Assembly: GCF_030813695.1 (NCBI RefSeq)
Contig: NZ_JAUSVA010000002.1
Coordinates: 1,302,001 to 1,366,000, forward strand
DNA from: Kitasatospora herbaricolor
GTDB lineage: Bacteria > Actinomycetota > Actinomycetes > Streptomycetales > Streptomycetaceae
Reading direction: 5' to 3'
DNA: 64,000 nucleotides
The position numbers were made by a program, and so were the translations under genes. Positions within the stretch are counted from its first letter, which is position 1, and every line of letters begins with the position of its first letter. The notes below the pieces were generated by a model. That model ran no database searches and had not been told where the DNA came from. It saw only the letters and a program-made list of their open reading frames with translations. Shown in pieces: positions 43,921 through 51,926 of the stretch.

Positions 43921-44460
43921 TCAGCGGCTCCAGTCGACCGGAACCACGTCCTGCTTGAGCCCGCGGTCGCTGCAGACAGCGCACGGGCTCCCCGGCACCC
44001 CGGGGCCCTGGTCCGTGCCGATGGTGATCGCTCCGTGGGCCCCGGCCGGGGCGTGGACGCCGTCACCGACCAACGCGGCTTCGTAACCGCCCAGCAGTTC
44101 CTGCAGGATTCCAGGCCCCAGATTCTCCGGGGCGGTGATCGCGGCGATGCCGTCGTAGTCGGTGTAGGCCGCCCCCAGGGTCCGGCCACCGACCGTGGCG
44201 AACACGATCCTGGCACCGCGGATGGGCTGCCCGGTCACCGCGTCGGACGCCATCGCGTGGATGTTCTCCAGTTGCATCTGGGTGACGTTCAGGCTCGCCT
44301 GGCTGGTGGTGAGTCTGGTCGGCTTCAGGCTGGGGCACTCCGCCCCGCTGCACGACGCGTCCGCCGGGGTGGTCGCGGACGCGGTGACACCGCTCCCCAC
44401 TCCCAGCGACGCCAGAGCCGCCGCCATCACCGCGACACTCCTACGACCTAGTGAACTCAT
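43921..44460 (-). CDS. Secreted protein ending in the S74 opening motif
   Basis: A 179-residue exported protein. ATG at 44460 has GGGAGTGGC upstream; a signal peptide of about 28 residues (RRSVAVMAAALASLGVGSGV) precedes ATTPADASCSGAECPSL. The mature part carries a Gly-rich beta region (GARIVFATVGGRTLGAAYTD and PENLGPGILQELLGGY). The last 16 residues CSDRGLKQDVVPVDWSR are the start of an S74 domain, whose remainder lies in the next gene (stop TGA, then GATG). Gly-Asp-type repeats are absent. Function unknown; the pattern is of a surface protein whose chaperone tail has been cut off. Confidence 0.78.
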   Translation of the reverse strand: MSSLGRRSVAVMAAALASLGVGSGVTASATTPADASCSGAECPSLKPTRLTTSQASLNVTQMQLENIHAMASDAVTGQPIRGARIVFATVGGRTLGAAYTDYDGIAAITAPENLGPGILQELLGGYEAALVGDGVHAPAGAHGAITIGTDQGPGVPGSPCAVCSDRGLKQDVVPVDWSR

Positions 44461-44854
44461 GCCACTCCCATGGGAACTGCCCGGGCGTGCTCCGCGCCGG
44501 CGCTGGACCGCGGGACGGCCTGGCAGGGGCAGCACGCAACGGGTGCCGCCCCCTTCGGACGACATGACCGAGCGTATCCACGCCCCTCGGACCCGAGCAG
44601 CCGACAAGCACGGGTTCGCACCATCTGATGAACCACCGGCCAGGCAGTGACGAACACGATCGACGCGTGCAAACCAATGAGCGACCACCGGCAAGACCCA
44701 GGCGTTCGACGCCCCGGGGTCCATCGTGGCAGTACAGCGGACCGATGGCGTCCCGGGGCGGGCCTTCCCGGCCGGGGACGGCCCTCGGAGGGTGTGGGAA
44801 CGGGGTGGCCGTACCCGCTCGCACCCCGTCAGGGGGATGTGTCAGAGTCTGCGG
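44461..44854. other. Divergent promoter region, no gene seen
   Basis: Between the secreted protein (minus) and the DUF6891-like gene (plus). No natural frame. It is slightly less GC-rich at 44635-44700. Promoters for both genes are expected here but no -35/-10 pair could be fixed. Confidence 0.4.
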
Positions 44855-45772
44855 ATGCTGAAGATCGTGGTGGAGACCGAGAACGGCGAGCGGCACGTGG
44901 GTGTGCCTGCCGAGGAACTGGCCGGGCTGGTCCAGCGGATCGGCGGTGACGGGGACCGGTTCCTGGTGGTCCAGCGGATACCCGATCTGCCCGACGTCTT
45001 CACCCAGGTCTGGCACGAGGCCGGCGGGGACTACACACTGCAGCACCGCACCGGCCCCACCGGTGAGCACTTCCAGGTACTGGTCGACGATCCCGATACG
45101 GTGACCGCGGCGATGACCGGATGGGCCGCCCGCACGCCCGGCTGGGACACCACCCTTGCCTGGTCGCCGCTGGACCTGGGCCCCGCCCCCGAGGTCCCGC
45201 CGCTCGACCTGGACGAGGACGACCGCACGGTGCTGGAACAGCGCATCCGCGTATCGCTGGCGGGCGGCTACGTCACCCGCGCCTCTCTGGCGGAACTCGC
45301 CGAGGACTACCTGGTCACCGCGGAGCGTCGGCCCGTGTCCCGCGCCCAGGCGCAGATGCTGGCCGACCGGATGTGGCTGGAACGCCTGGCGGAGCAGGCC
45401 GACTGGCAGGGCGAGACGGACCCCGAGCGGCTCACCCGCGCCTTCACGGCGCTCAGGGAGGCCGGTATCACCGCCCGCGAGCACTTCACCTGCTGCCACG
45501 GTTGCGGCCAGGCCGAGATCGGCGGCGAAGGCGGCCCCGACGCCCGCGGCTTCGTCTACTTCCACACCCAGTCCACGGACTCCGCTGCGGCCGGCCACGG
45601 GCTGACGCTCCACTACGGCGGCTTCGACGGCTCGCCCGCCACCACCGTGGCCGTCGGCCATGAAGTCGTAGCGGCCCTGACAGCAGCCGGCCTCCGCACC
45701 GACTGGGACCACGACCCCGGCCAGGCCATCACCATCACCCCCCTGGACTGGCGCCGGCGCCTGATCGGGTGA
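44855..45772 (+). CDS. DUF6891-like hypothetical protein
   Basis: A 305-residue soluble protein. The N-terminal part (residues 1-95) resembles a small domain beginning MLKIVVETENGERHVGVPAE. From about residue 115 follows an alpha-beta domain with ALREAGITAREHFTCCHGCG, a C-C-x2-C pattern that could bind zinc, then GFVYFHTQSTDSAAAGHGLT, and ending AITITPLDWRRRLIG. I associate this with the actinobacterial DUF6891 family by recognition of the pattern only. ATG at 44855. Function unknown. Confidence 0.8.
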   Translation: MLKIVVETENGERHVGVPAEELAGLVQRIGGDGDRFLVVQRIPDLPDVFTQVWHEAGGDYTLQHRTGPTGEHFQVLVDDPDTVTAAMTGWAARTPGWDTTLAWSPLDLGPAPEVPPLDLDEDDRTVLEQRIRVSLAGGYVTRASLAELAEDYLVTAERRPVSRAQAQMLADRMWLERLAEQADWQGETDPERLTRAFTALREAGITAREHFTCCHGCGQAEIGGEGGPDARGFVYFHTQSTDSAAAGHGLTLHYGGFDGSPATTVAVGHEVVAALTAAGLRTDWDHDPGQAITITPLDWRRRLIG

Positions 45773-46220
45773 AGACCACCCTTCCGGAGCATTCACACCG
45801 GCTGCTGGGAAGGCCCGGAGGCAGCCGTAGGACGGCGCAGGGGTCGAATGCCCTGTGGCGGGACGGAAGCGGGCAACAACACTGGCCGGACGGCCCCGAC
45901 GGCCGAAACGAACCGGCCGCCGCGACGCCGGCGACGGAGCCCATCCGGGCCGGCGGCAGAACCGGAACCGAGATCGGCCCGTCGTCGCCAGGACCTTTCC
46001 AGTCCTCCTCAGAAGCCATGATGATCCCGACCGGCGCGGCACGTATTCTTCGCTGTCGGCGGAACGGCGAGCTGAATGTCAACGGCCGGCCGCTGACCCG
46101 CCCCGCACTGCCGCACCCCGGTGTCGGCCGCTCTCGGGCCGGTCGCGGCCTGCGCTTCGCCGCAGGGGAGAACCCGGCCACCGCCGAGCCGCCCCCGCCG
46201 GCGCCGCCCGTATCAGCGCC
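45773..46220. other. Region without a recognisable gene
   Basis: Between the convergent DUF6891-like gene and the mannanase gene. Frames are Arg/Pro-rich shadows. The mannanase terminator follows at 46221. Confidence 0.4.
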
Positions 46221-46253
46221 AAGGTGCCCCGGCCGGGTCGGCCGGGGCACCTT
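46221..46253 (-). terminator. Terminator of the GH26 mannanase gene
   Basis: Arms AAGGTGCCCCGGCC (46221-46234) and GGCCGGGGCACCTT (46240-46253) with a five-base loop, 8 bases past the stop codon at 46261. Perfect 14-bp stem. Confidence 0.85.
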
Positions 46254-46260
46254 CTCGGGG

Positions 46261-47691
46261 TCAGCTCGGCAGGGTCCACTTCTGCCAGGCGTTGGTGTTG
46301 CAGTCCCAGATCTGCAACTGGGTGCCGTCGGCGCTGCTGCCGCCGGGGACGTCCAGGCAGCGACCGGACTGCGGGTTCTTCAACTGGCCGGATGCCTGGG
46401 CCTGCCACTGCTGCTGCGTGCCGCCGTTGCAGTCGTAGAGCTGGATCTTGCTGCCGTTGGCGGTGCCGGCGACGGTGATGTCCAGGCAGCGACCGGACTG
46501 CGGGTTGCGGATGGTGCCGTCACCGGCGACCGTCCAGGTCTGGGCGGTGCCGGACGCGCAGGTGTACAGCTGAACGGCGGTGCCGTTGGCGGTGCCGGCG
46601 GCCCGGGCGTCGACGCACTTGCCGCCGAGGCCGGTGATGGCCCCCGTCCCGCCGCCGGTGCCACCGGTGCCACCGGTGGGCAGGGTGATCTCACCCTGGT
46701 TGACGACCCGCGGCAGGAAGTAGCCGGTCTGGATCTCGGCGTTGGTGTTGTTCCCGGTCAGCTGCTCGGACCACAGCATGAAGTAGGACCACTTCGGCTG
46801 GCTGTCGAGCAGGGCTGCGGTGGGGATCCTGCCGAGTTCGGCGATCGCGATCGGCTTGCTGCCGGCGATGGCGAGCATCTGCTGGTAGTCCGCGGCGCTC
46901 GGGTAGGTCTTGTACCAGGCGTCGAGGGAGACGACGTCGACGTACGCGTTGCCGGGGTAGTAGTCGGCCCAGCCGCCGGCCGGGTTGTCCTGCACGTTCC
47001 AGACCCAGATGAGGTTGGACAGGCCCTTGGTGTTGGCGAGGTAGTCGTGGGTGATCTGGTAGAGCTTGGCGCCGCCGTTGCTACCGGGGCGGTTGCCCCA
47101 CCAGTTCCAGGTCTCGTTCATCTCGTGCAGCGGGCGGAAGAGCACCGGGACGCCGGCGTCCTTGAGCTGCTGGAAGTAGGGGACGGCCTCGTCGAGGCGC
47201 TTCTTCCAGGCGGTGTTGAGGGCGGTGCCGTCGGTGACGATCTGGGTGAACTGGTCATTGGTGATGCTCGACTTGACGCCGCCGTCGAAGTTGCAGCCGC
47301 TGCCCTGGGTGGGCGGGCAGACGTGCCAGGTGAGCGCGACCAGCGAACCGTTGGCCCACTCGGTCTTGGCCTGGTTGATGACGTTCTGCCGGTTGGCGAC
47401 GTCGGCGGGGTTGAACATGAGGTCGCCGCCCCACAGGCCCGGGTACTGGCCGGTGATGTTCTTGACCTGCTGGGTGTACTGGGCGGGGGCGGAGGCGGGC
47501 TCCTTGTTGTGCTGGCCGGAGACGATGTGGTTGCCGGTGACGGACTGCAGGTAGGTCAGGACGTTGGCCTTGGGGGTGGCGGGGAAGGCCTGGGCGTCCG
47601 GAGCCGGCAGTGTGGTCATGAGCAGTGCGGCGACGGCCGCGGCGGCGAGCGCGGCGCCGCGGGTGGACAGCCGGGTGAGGGCTTGACGCAT
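46261..47691 (-). CDS. Secreted GH26 beta-mannanase with ricin-type lectin module
   Basis: A 476-residue exported endo-1,4-beta-mannanase. ATG at 47691 opens a signal peptide cleaved near residue 36 (AAVAALLMTTLPAPDAQAFP). The GH26 domain spans about 40-330 and carries the acid/base Glu190 in FRPLHEMNETWNWWG and the nucleophile Glu285 in IAIAELG. A Gly/Thr linker (TGGTGGTGGGTG) leads to a ricin B / CBM13 trefoil at 350-476 with three Q-x-W repeats (QTWTVAG, QQWQAQ, QKWTLPS), which should bind galactose or mannan. It ends before a strong terminator. It is part of the mannan locus with a GH5 enzyme and two GH2 mannosidases. No operator was fixed upstream. Confidence 0.96.
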   Translation of the reverse strand: MRQALTRLSTRGAALAAAAVAALLMTTLPAPDAQAFPATPKANVLTYLQSVTGNHIVSGQHNKEPASAPAQYTQQVKNITGQYPGLWGGDLMFNPADVANRQNVINQAKTEWANGSLVALTWHVCPPTQGSGCNFDGGVKSSITNDQFTQIVTDGTALNTAWKKRLDEAVPYFQQLKDAGVPVLFRPLHEMNETWNWWGNRPGSNGGAKLYQITHDYLANTKGLSNLIWVWNVQDNPAGGWADYYPGNAYVDVVSLDAWYKTYPSAADYQQMLAIAGSKPIAIAELGRIPTAALLDSQPKWSYFMLWSEQLTGNNTNAEIQTGYFLPRVVNQGEITLPTGGTGGTGGGTGAITGLGGKCVDARAAGTANGTAVQLYTCASGTAQTWTVAGDGTIRNPQSGRCLDITVAGTANGSKIQLYDCNGGTQQQWQAQASGQLKNPQSGRCLDVPGGSSADGTQLQIWDCNTNAWQKWTLPS

Positions 47692-48244
47692 GGTGGTCGG
47701 CTCTCTGGTGGAGGAGTGGGGGGATGTCAGAGGTGTCCGTGGGGGCACCGGGTGGGTCGCCACGTACGGGTACGGGAGTGGGTGTCCCGCCCAGGTGGTG
47801 TGGGGTCTTCCGGGGGCGCAGCGCCACGGGCGTCAGGTGGTACAGGGTGCCGGATACTGCCACGCACTCTGTCCGGCGTTCATGCAACTGCCGGAGCACT
47901 GACCTGAGATGAACCGAGTAAGCGGGATGAACATACGGCTGGGTCGGGGCGCCGTCAACAGGTTGCGCATCCTCGGGCGGTCTCAATTCCGTTTGGTTTC
48001 AGGCATCGAGCGTTTTTCAGGCGAGGGTGCGGCACATGAGCGCACGGGACTTCAGGCAGTCGGTCGACGTCGGACATGACTGACAGCCAGGAGCTGTCCG
48101 GCCGATCACGTGGCTGCGCCTGATCCGCGCGATGTTCCAGGCACGGGGCGCGGAGAACGCGGTGATCTGCCGGACGCCGAGCGGGAATGGCGGTTGCCGT
48201 ACCTACGGGTGGGCAACGGCCGGTGCGGGCGGTGGCGTGACGTG
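47692..48244. other. Upstream region of the mannanase gene
   Basis: No natural reading frame and no structured repeat. Around 47885-47935 the composition is slightly less GC-rich (GACCTGAGATGAACCGAGTA), as expected for the promoter of the GH26 gene. No palindromic operator of LacI type was found. Confidence 0.4.
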
Positions 48245-49189
48245 TCACACGGGGACGACGACCAGGCCCGCGACGTAGCGGGCGAGCCGCGCCGGACCGT
48301 GCCCGGCGAGCGCCTGGTGGACGTAGCCGGGCACCACGGGCCGCAGCCCGACGGCGACGTGGCGGAGGTGGGCGGTGTGGTGGAACCGCGCCATCGTCCC
48401 GGGCCCGTCGATCAGGGTGACGCCGTCGGCGGCCCGGCCGGCACACGGACGGTACCCGTACAGGGCGTCGTGCAGGCTCCGGGCGACCGCGCCCGCGCCG
48501 GACTGCGGTGCGGTCAGTAACCCGCGCAGCGGACGGGGCACCCCCTGACCGGCGAGCTCGGCGTCGGTCGTGACGGGCGGGCACGGCCCGACGCCGCGGG
48601 CCAGGAGCGGGGCGAAGTGCACGGCGCCGGCCAGCAGCCCGGGCCCGTCGAGACCACCGAACCGGAGACCGGCGGCCTCCGCCTCGGCCGCGCGGTGGCG
48701 GAGGGTGGCGCGGACGGCCAGGGCGGGCAGCAGGGCCACGGCGGCGGTGACGGCGTCGGGAGCGGGGGTCGCGGCGGCCGCGGCGTCCTCTGGCCCGGTG
48801 TGGAGCAGCAGGGCCGCCGGGACCTCCAGGTGCTGGGCGGTGTACAGCAGGCGGGTGAGCTGGGAGTCCGGGTGGGCCCGCCGGTCCGAGCCGATCCGCC
48901 ACAGACCGGCGTGGCAGGTGAGGCTCCGCGTCTGGACGAGGCAGCCGAACCCCCGCCCACCGGGCTCCACCCACCACCAGAGCAGGTCGGCGCCGGTGGC
49001 CCTGCCGCGGTGGCTGTTGAACGAGACGTACCGGGCGTCGTCCGGCAACTCCTGCAGCAGCTCCCGGACGATCCCCTCCTCCGCCGTGAAACACCCGCGG
49101 AAGAGCTCCTGCGCCAGCGTCCGGGGGCGGCGGCTGCGCGCGACGGCGCGGCCGTCGATCGGCATGCGTGCGCGGCCGGCCAGACCCAT
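48245..49189 (-). CDS. Hypothetical protein with a TTA codon
   Basis: A 314-residue protein, not recognised. ATG at 49189 has GGAGGGGGCGGC upstream. The N-terminal half has a natural pattern (AQELFRGCFTAEEGIVRELL, then QELPDDARYVSFNSHRGRAT), with a Trp-rich patch LLWWWVEPGGRGFGCLV. The middle (residues 130-180) is Ala-rich. The C-terminal part includes GRAADGVTLIDGPGTMARFH. A TTA leucine codon occurs in the LRGLLTAPQ stretch (complement of 48518-48520), a possible bldA-dependent switch. Beginning at residue 17, PIDGRAVARSRRPRTL is basic. Function unknown; soluble. Confidence 0.72.
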   Translation of the reverse strand: MGLAGRARMPIDGRAVARSRRPRTLAQELFRGCFTAEEGIVRELLQELPDDARYVSFNSHRGRATGADLLWWWVEPGGRGFGCLVQTRSLTCHAGLWRIGSDRRAHPDSQLTRLLYTAQHLEVPAALLLHTGPEDAAAAATPAPDAVTAAVALLPALAVRATLRHRAAEAEAAGLRFGGLDGPGLLAGAVHFAPLLARGVGPCPPVTTDAELAGQGVPRPLRGLLTAPQSGAGAVARSLHDALYGYRPCAGRAADGVTLIDGPGTMARFHHTAHLRHVAVGLRPVVPGYVHQALAGHGPARLARYVAGLVVVPV

Positions 49190-49492
49190 CAGCCGCCCCC
49201 TCCTCCGGCGCCCGGACCCGGCGGCGGGCGGCACCCGCCGCCGTGGTCACACCCATGATGACCCATCGCCTCCCCACCCGGACCGCTACGCCCGGACCGC
49301 CCAGGGCATCGTCCCGTCGGGCCGGGCACTCCCTCTACCTCGGCACCGTCACCGCAGCAGCACTCGTCGTCCGATCGCCAGGACGGCGCCTAGGCGCAGG
49401 GAGGCATCGCGGATAGCATTGGTGAACCGAGAAAGTTGCCGTGGCCGGCCGGACGGCGGCCCGATCCGCAGTGGGATGGAAGGGAGCACCTG

Positions 49493-50524
49493 GTGACACG
49501 CCCGACCATCAGTGACGTGGCGCGTGCCGCCGGCGTGTCGAAGGGAGCGGTGTCGTACGCCCTCAACGGGCGGCCGGGCGTGTCGGAGGCGACGCGTCGA
49601 CGCATCCTGGCCGCCGCCGACGCGCTGGGCTTCCACGCCGACCGGGCGGCGAGAGCGTTGGCGGGGGCACCGGCGAAGACGGTCGGCCTGACTCTGTACC
49701 GGCCCGCCAGGACGCTCGGCGTCGAACCGTTCTTCATGGAACTGATCAGCGGCCTGGAGGCCGAACTGTCCCTCCGCTCCTACGCCCTGCTGCTGCACAT
49801 GGTCGCCGACCGTGAGCAGGAGACGGCGGTGTACCGGCGGTGGGGGCACGACCACGCCGTCGACGGGGTGCTGGTCTGCGATGTCCTGGACGACGACCCG
49901 CGCCTGCCCGTGCTGCGGGAGCTGGGGCTGCCCGCGGTGGTGATCGGCCCGTTTCCGGCCGGCGGCCGGGTCTCCAGCGTCTGGTCGGACGACGCCGTTT
50001 CCCTCCAGGAGGCGGTGGAGTACCTTGTGGCGCTGGGCCATCGCCGCATCGGCCGCGTGGCGGGCATCCCCGACCTCGCCCATACCCGGATCCGCTGCGC
50101 CGCGTTCGCGAACCTCGCCCGCAAGCTCCGGCTGGAGTGCGCGCCGACGGAGTACACCGACTACACCGGCCCGGACGGCGCCCGCGCCACGCGCCTGCTC
50201 CTCGGGGCGGCCGACCCGCCCACCGCACTGGTCTACGACAACGACATCATGGCGGTCGCGGGGCTGGCGGTCGCTCAGGAGATGGGGCTGACGGTGCCCG
50301 GGGACCTCTCGGTCGTGGCCTGGGACGACTCCCCCGTCTGCCGGATCGTCCACCCGGCACTCACCGCGCTGACCAGGGACATCGCGGCGTACGGCCGGCA
50401 GGCGGCGCAGCTGCTGCTGGCGTCGCTCGACGGCCGGGAAGCTACCGGTGTATCGGTCGAGGCCGCCCACCTGACACCGCGTGCGAGCACCGCCGGCCCG
50501 GCGAACGCCCGGCCGCCGGCCTGA
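49493..50524 (+). CDS. LacI-family repressor 1 of the mannan locus
   Basis: A 343-residue LacI/GalR regulator. GTG at 49493 has AAGGGAGCACCTG upstream. The DNA-binding helix-turn-helix is TISDVARAAGVSKGAVSYAL, followed by the hinge NGRPGVSEATRRRILAAADA. The effector domain (residues 60-335) keeps the periplasmic-binding fold, with MELISGLEAELSLRSYALLL and YDNDIMAVAGLAVAQEMGL near the C-terminus. It is tail-to-tail with a closely similar LacI gene (gap 51 bases), likely paralogs. It presumably senses a manno-oligosaccharide and represses neighbouring glycosidase genes, which is inference from position. Confidence 0.95.
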   Translation: MTRPTISDVARAAGVSKGAVSYALNGRPGVSEATRRRILAAADALGFHADRAARALAGAPAKTVGLTLYRPARTLGVEPFFMELISGLEAELSLRSYALLLHMVADREQETAVYRRWGHDHAVDGVLVCDVLDDDPRLPVLRELGLPAVVIGPFPAGGRVSSVWSDDAVSLQEAVEYLVALGHRRIGRVAGIPDLAHTRIRCAAFANLARKLRLECAPTEYTDYTGPDGARATRLLLGAADPPTALVYDNDIMAVAGLAVAQEMGLTVPGDLSVVAWDDSPVCRIVHPALTALTRDIAAYGRQAAQLLLASLDGREATGVSVEAAHLTPRASTAGPANARPPA

Positions 50525-50575
50525 CCACCCGCCTCGCGCACCCATGGTCCTGACGCCCCGGCGGGTGCCGGCAGG

Positions 50576-51601
50576 TCAGGCCGGCTGCGGGGCGGGGCCG
50601 CTGCTGTCCCGGACGACCAGGGTCGCGGTGTGGTCCAGCACGGCGGCCGGCGGCCGCCCCCCGATCACCTCGAACAGCAGCCGTACGGCGTGCGCGCCGT
50701 ACGCGACGATGTCCCGGCGAAGGACGGTCAGCGCGGGGCGCACGGCCTGGCAGAGCGGCGAGTCGTCGAAGGCGACGAGTGACAGGTCGGCCGGTACCCG
50801 TACGCCCATCTCGCGGGCGACGGCGAGGCCGGCCACCGCCATCACGTCGTTGTCGTAGACGACGGCCGTCGGCCGGTTCGGCGAGCTCAGGATCCGCCGC
50901 GTCACGAGGCCGCCCGTGTGCGCGGTGTAGTCGGCGCCGACGATCGCCGCCGCCGCGCCCGCACGCCGGCAGGCCGCGGTGAACGCGGCGTCCCGGACGG
51001 CGGTGTGCAGCATCCCGGCCGGGCCGCTCACCCTGGTGATGCGGCGGTGGCCGAGGCCGGCCAGGTGCCGGACGGCGGCGTCGACCGCGGCCTCGTCGTC
51101 GTTCCAGATGCCGGTCAGCGCGCCCCCGGGGACGGGCCCGCCCACCACGACGGCGGGCAGCCCGAGCGCGGCGAGCGGCCCGATGCGCGGGTCGTCGGAC
51201 TCCAGGTCGCACACCAGGACGCCGCCGACCCGCCGTTCGGCGTGCCAGCGCCGGTAGACGGCCGTCTCCTCGGCGGCGTCGCCGACGTACTGGAGGGCGA
51301 GGCCGAGGTCGCGGGCGCTCAGCTCGGTCTGGATGCCGCTGATCAGTTCGCGGCGGAACACCTCGACGGTGTGCGCGTCGGAGGCGGGCCTGCGCAGGGT
51401 CATCCCGACCGGACGGGCGACTGTGCCCTGCAGAGCCTGCGCGGAGGTGTTGGGGTTGAAGCCGAGGTCCCTGGCGATGCCGAGGATCCGCTCGCGCATC
51501 TGCTCGGAGACGCCGGGGCGGCCGTTCAACGCGTAGGAGACGGTCACCCGGGAAACCCCGGCCTGCCGGGCGATGTCGGCCATGGTGGGCTGGCGCGGCA
51601 T
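50576..51601 (-). CDS. LacI-family repressor 2 of the mannan locus
   Basis: A 341-residue LacI/GalR regulator with ATG at 51601 preceded by CCGGAGGAGGCTC. The recognition helix TMADIARQAGVSRVTVSYAL differs from repressor 1 at SKGAV versus SRVTV, so their operators should differ. The hinge NGRPGVSEQMRERILGIARD and effector segments (ELISGIQTELSARDLGLALQ, YDNDVMAVAGLAVAREMGVR) are close to repressor 1. A perfect 22-bp palindrome 93 bases upstream of its start is a candidate operator for it. Most likely controls the mannosidase/mannanase genes read on the same strand. Confidence 0.95.
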   Translation of the reverse strand: MPRQPTMADIARQAGVSRVTVSYALNGRPGVSEQMRERILGIARDLGFNPNTSAQALQGTVARPVGMTLRRPASDAHTVEVFRRELISGIQTELSARDLGLALQYVGDAAEETAVYRRWHAERRVGGVLVCDLESDDPRIGPLAALGLPAVVVGGPVPGGALTGIWNDDEAAVDAAVRHLAGLGHRRITRVSGPAGMLHTAVRDAAFTAACRRAGAAAAIVGADYTAHTGGLVTRRILSSPNRPTAVVYDNDVMAVAGLAVAREMGVRVPADLSLVAFDDSPLCQAVRPALTVLRRDIVAYGAHAVRLLFEVIGGRPPAAVLDHTATLVVRDSSGPAPQPA

Positions 51602-51693
51602 GAGCCTCCTCCGGACGGGCGCACCGCGAGCATACCCGCCTCGTGGAGCCCGGTGCCCGGGAGTTCCGGCCCTCGCCCGCATCGGTCGGGACG

Positions 51694-51715
51694 GGCCTGC
51701 CGGTACCGGCAGGCC
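51694..51715. promoter_or_regulatory. Perfect 22-bp palindrome upstream of LacI repressor 2
   Basis: Left arm GGCCTGCCGGT (51694-51704) followed directly by its exact reverse complement (51705-51715), centred on GGTACC. It lies between the repressor start and the end of the GH5 gene. Position and dyad symmetry suit a dimeric repressor operator. The rest of 51602-51926 has no gene. Confidence 0.5.
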
Positions 51716-51879
51716 GGCTCTGACAGCCCGGTGTCCGTGCGGTGTCCGTCCCGGTCTGCACCGGGCATCCCAGGAGCCGGCCCGCGTCGGTGCTCCTCCG
51801 CCCCCACCCGAGGTGGATCACCACGGATGGGGGCGGAGGGGCCGGGCGCCGGCCCCTGGGGCCGGCCCGGGTCCGGCAG

Positions 51880-51909
51880 GCGCCGCACCCGCACAGGGCC
51901 GTGCGGCGC
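51880..51909 (-). terminator. Terminator of the GH5 mannanase gene
   Basis: Arms GCGCCGCAC (51880-51888) and GTGCGGCGC (51901-51909) with a 12-base loop, 17 bases beyond the stop at 51927. A second hairpin GGGGCCGG/CCGGCCCC stands at about 51836-51854. Confidence 0.75.
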
Positions 51910-51926
51910 AGCCGGGGGTTCGGGTG

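Noticed and set aside
45769..47907. A 712-codon plus-strand frame opposite the GH26 gene
   Set aside because: It is a shadow of the mannanase with Val/Gly/Arg-rich, motif-free composition.
47912..49434. Shared TGAACCGAG-A/T-AAG upstream of GH26 and LacI repressor 1
   Set aside because: A 12-base near match is expected by chance many times in 64 kb and the two positions differ in distance from their starts.
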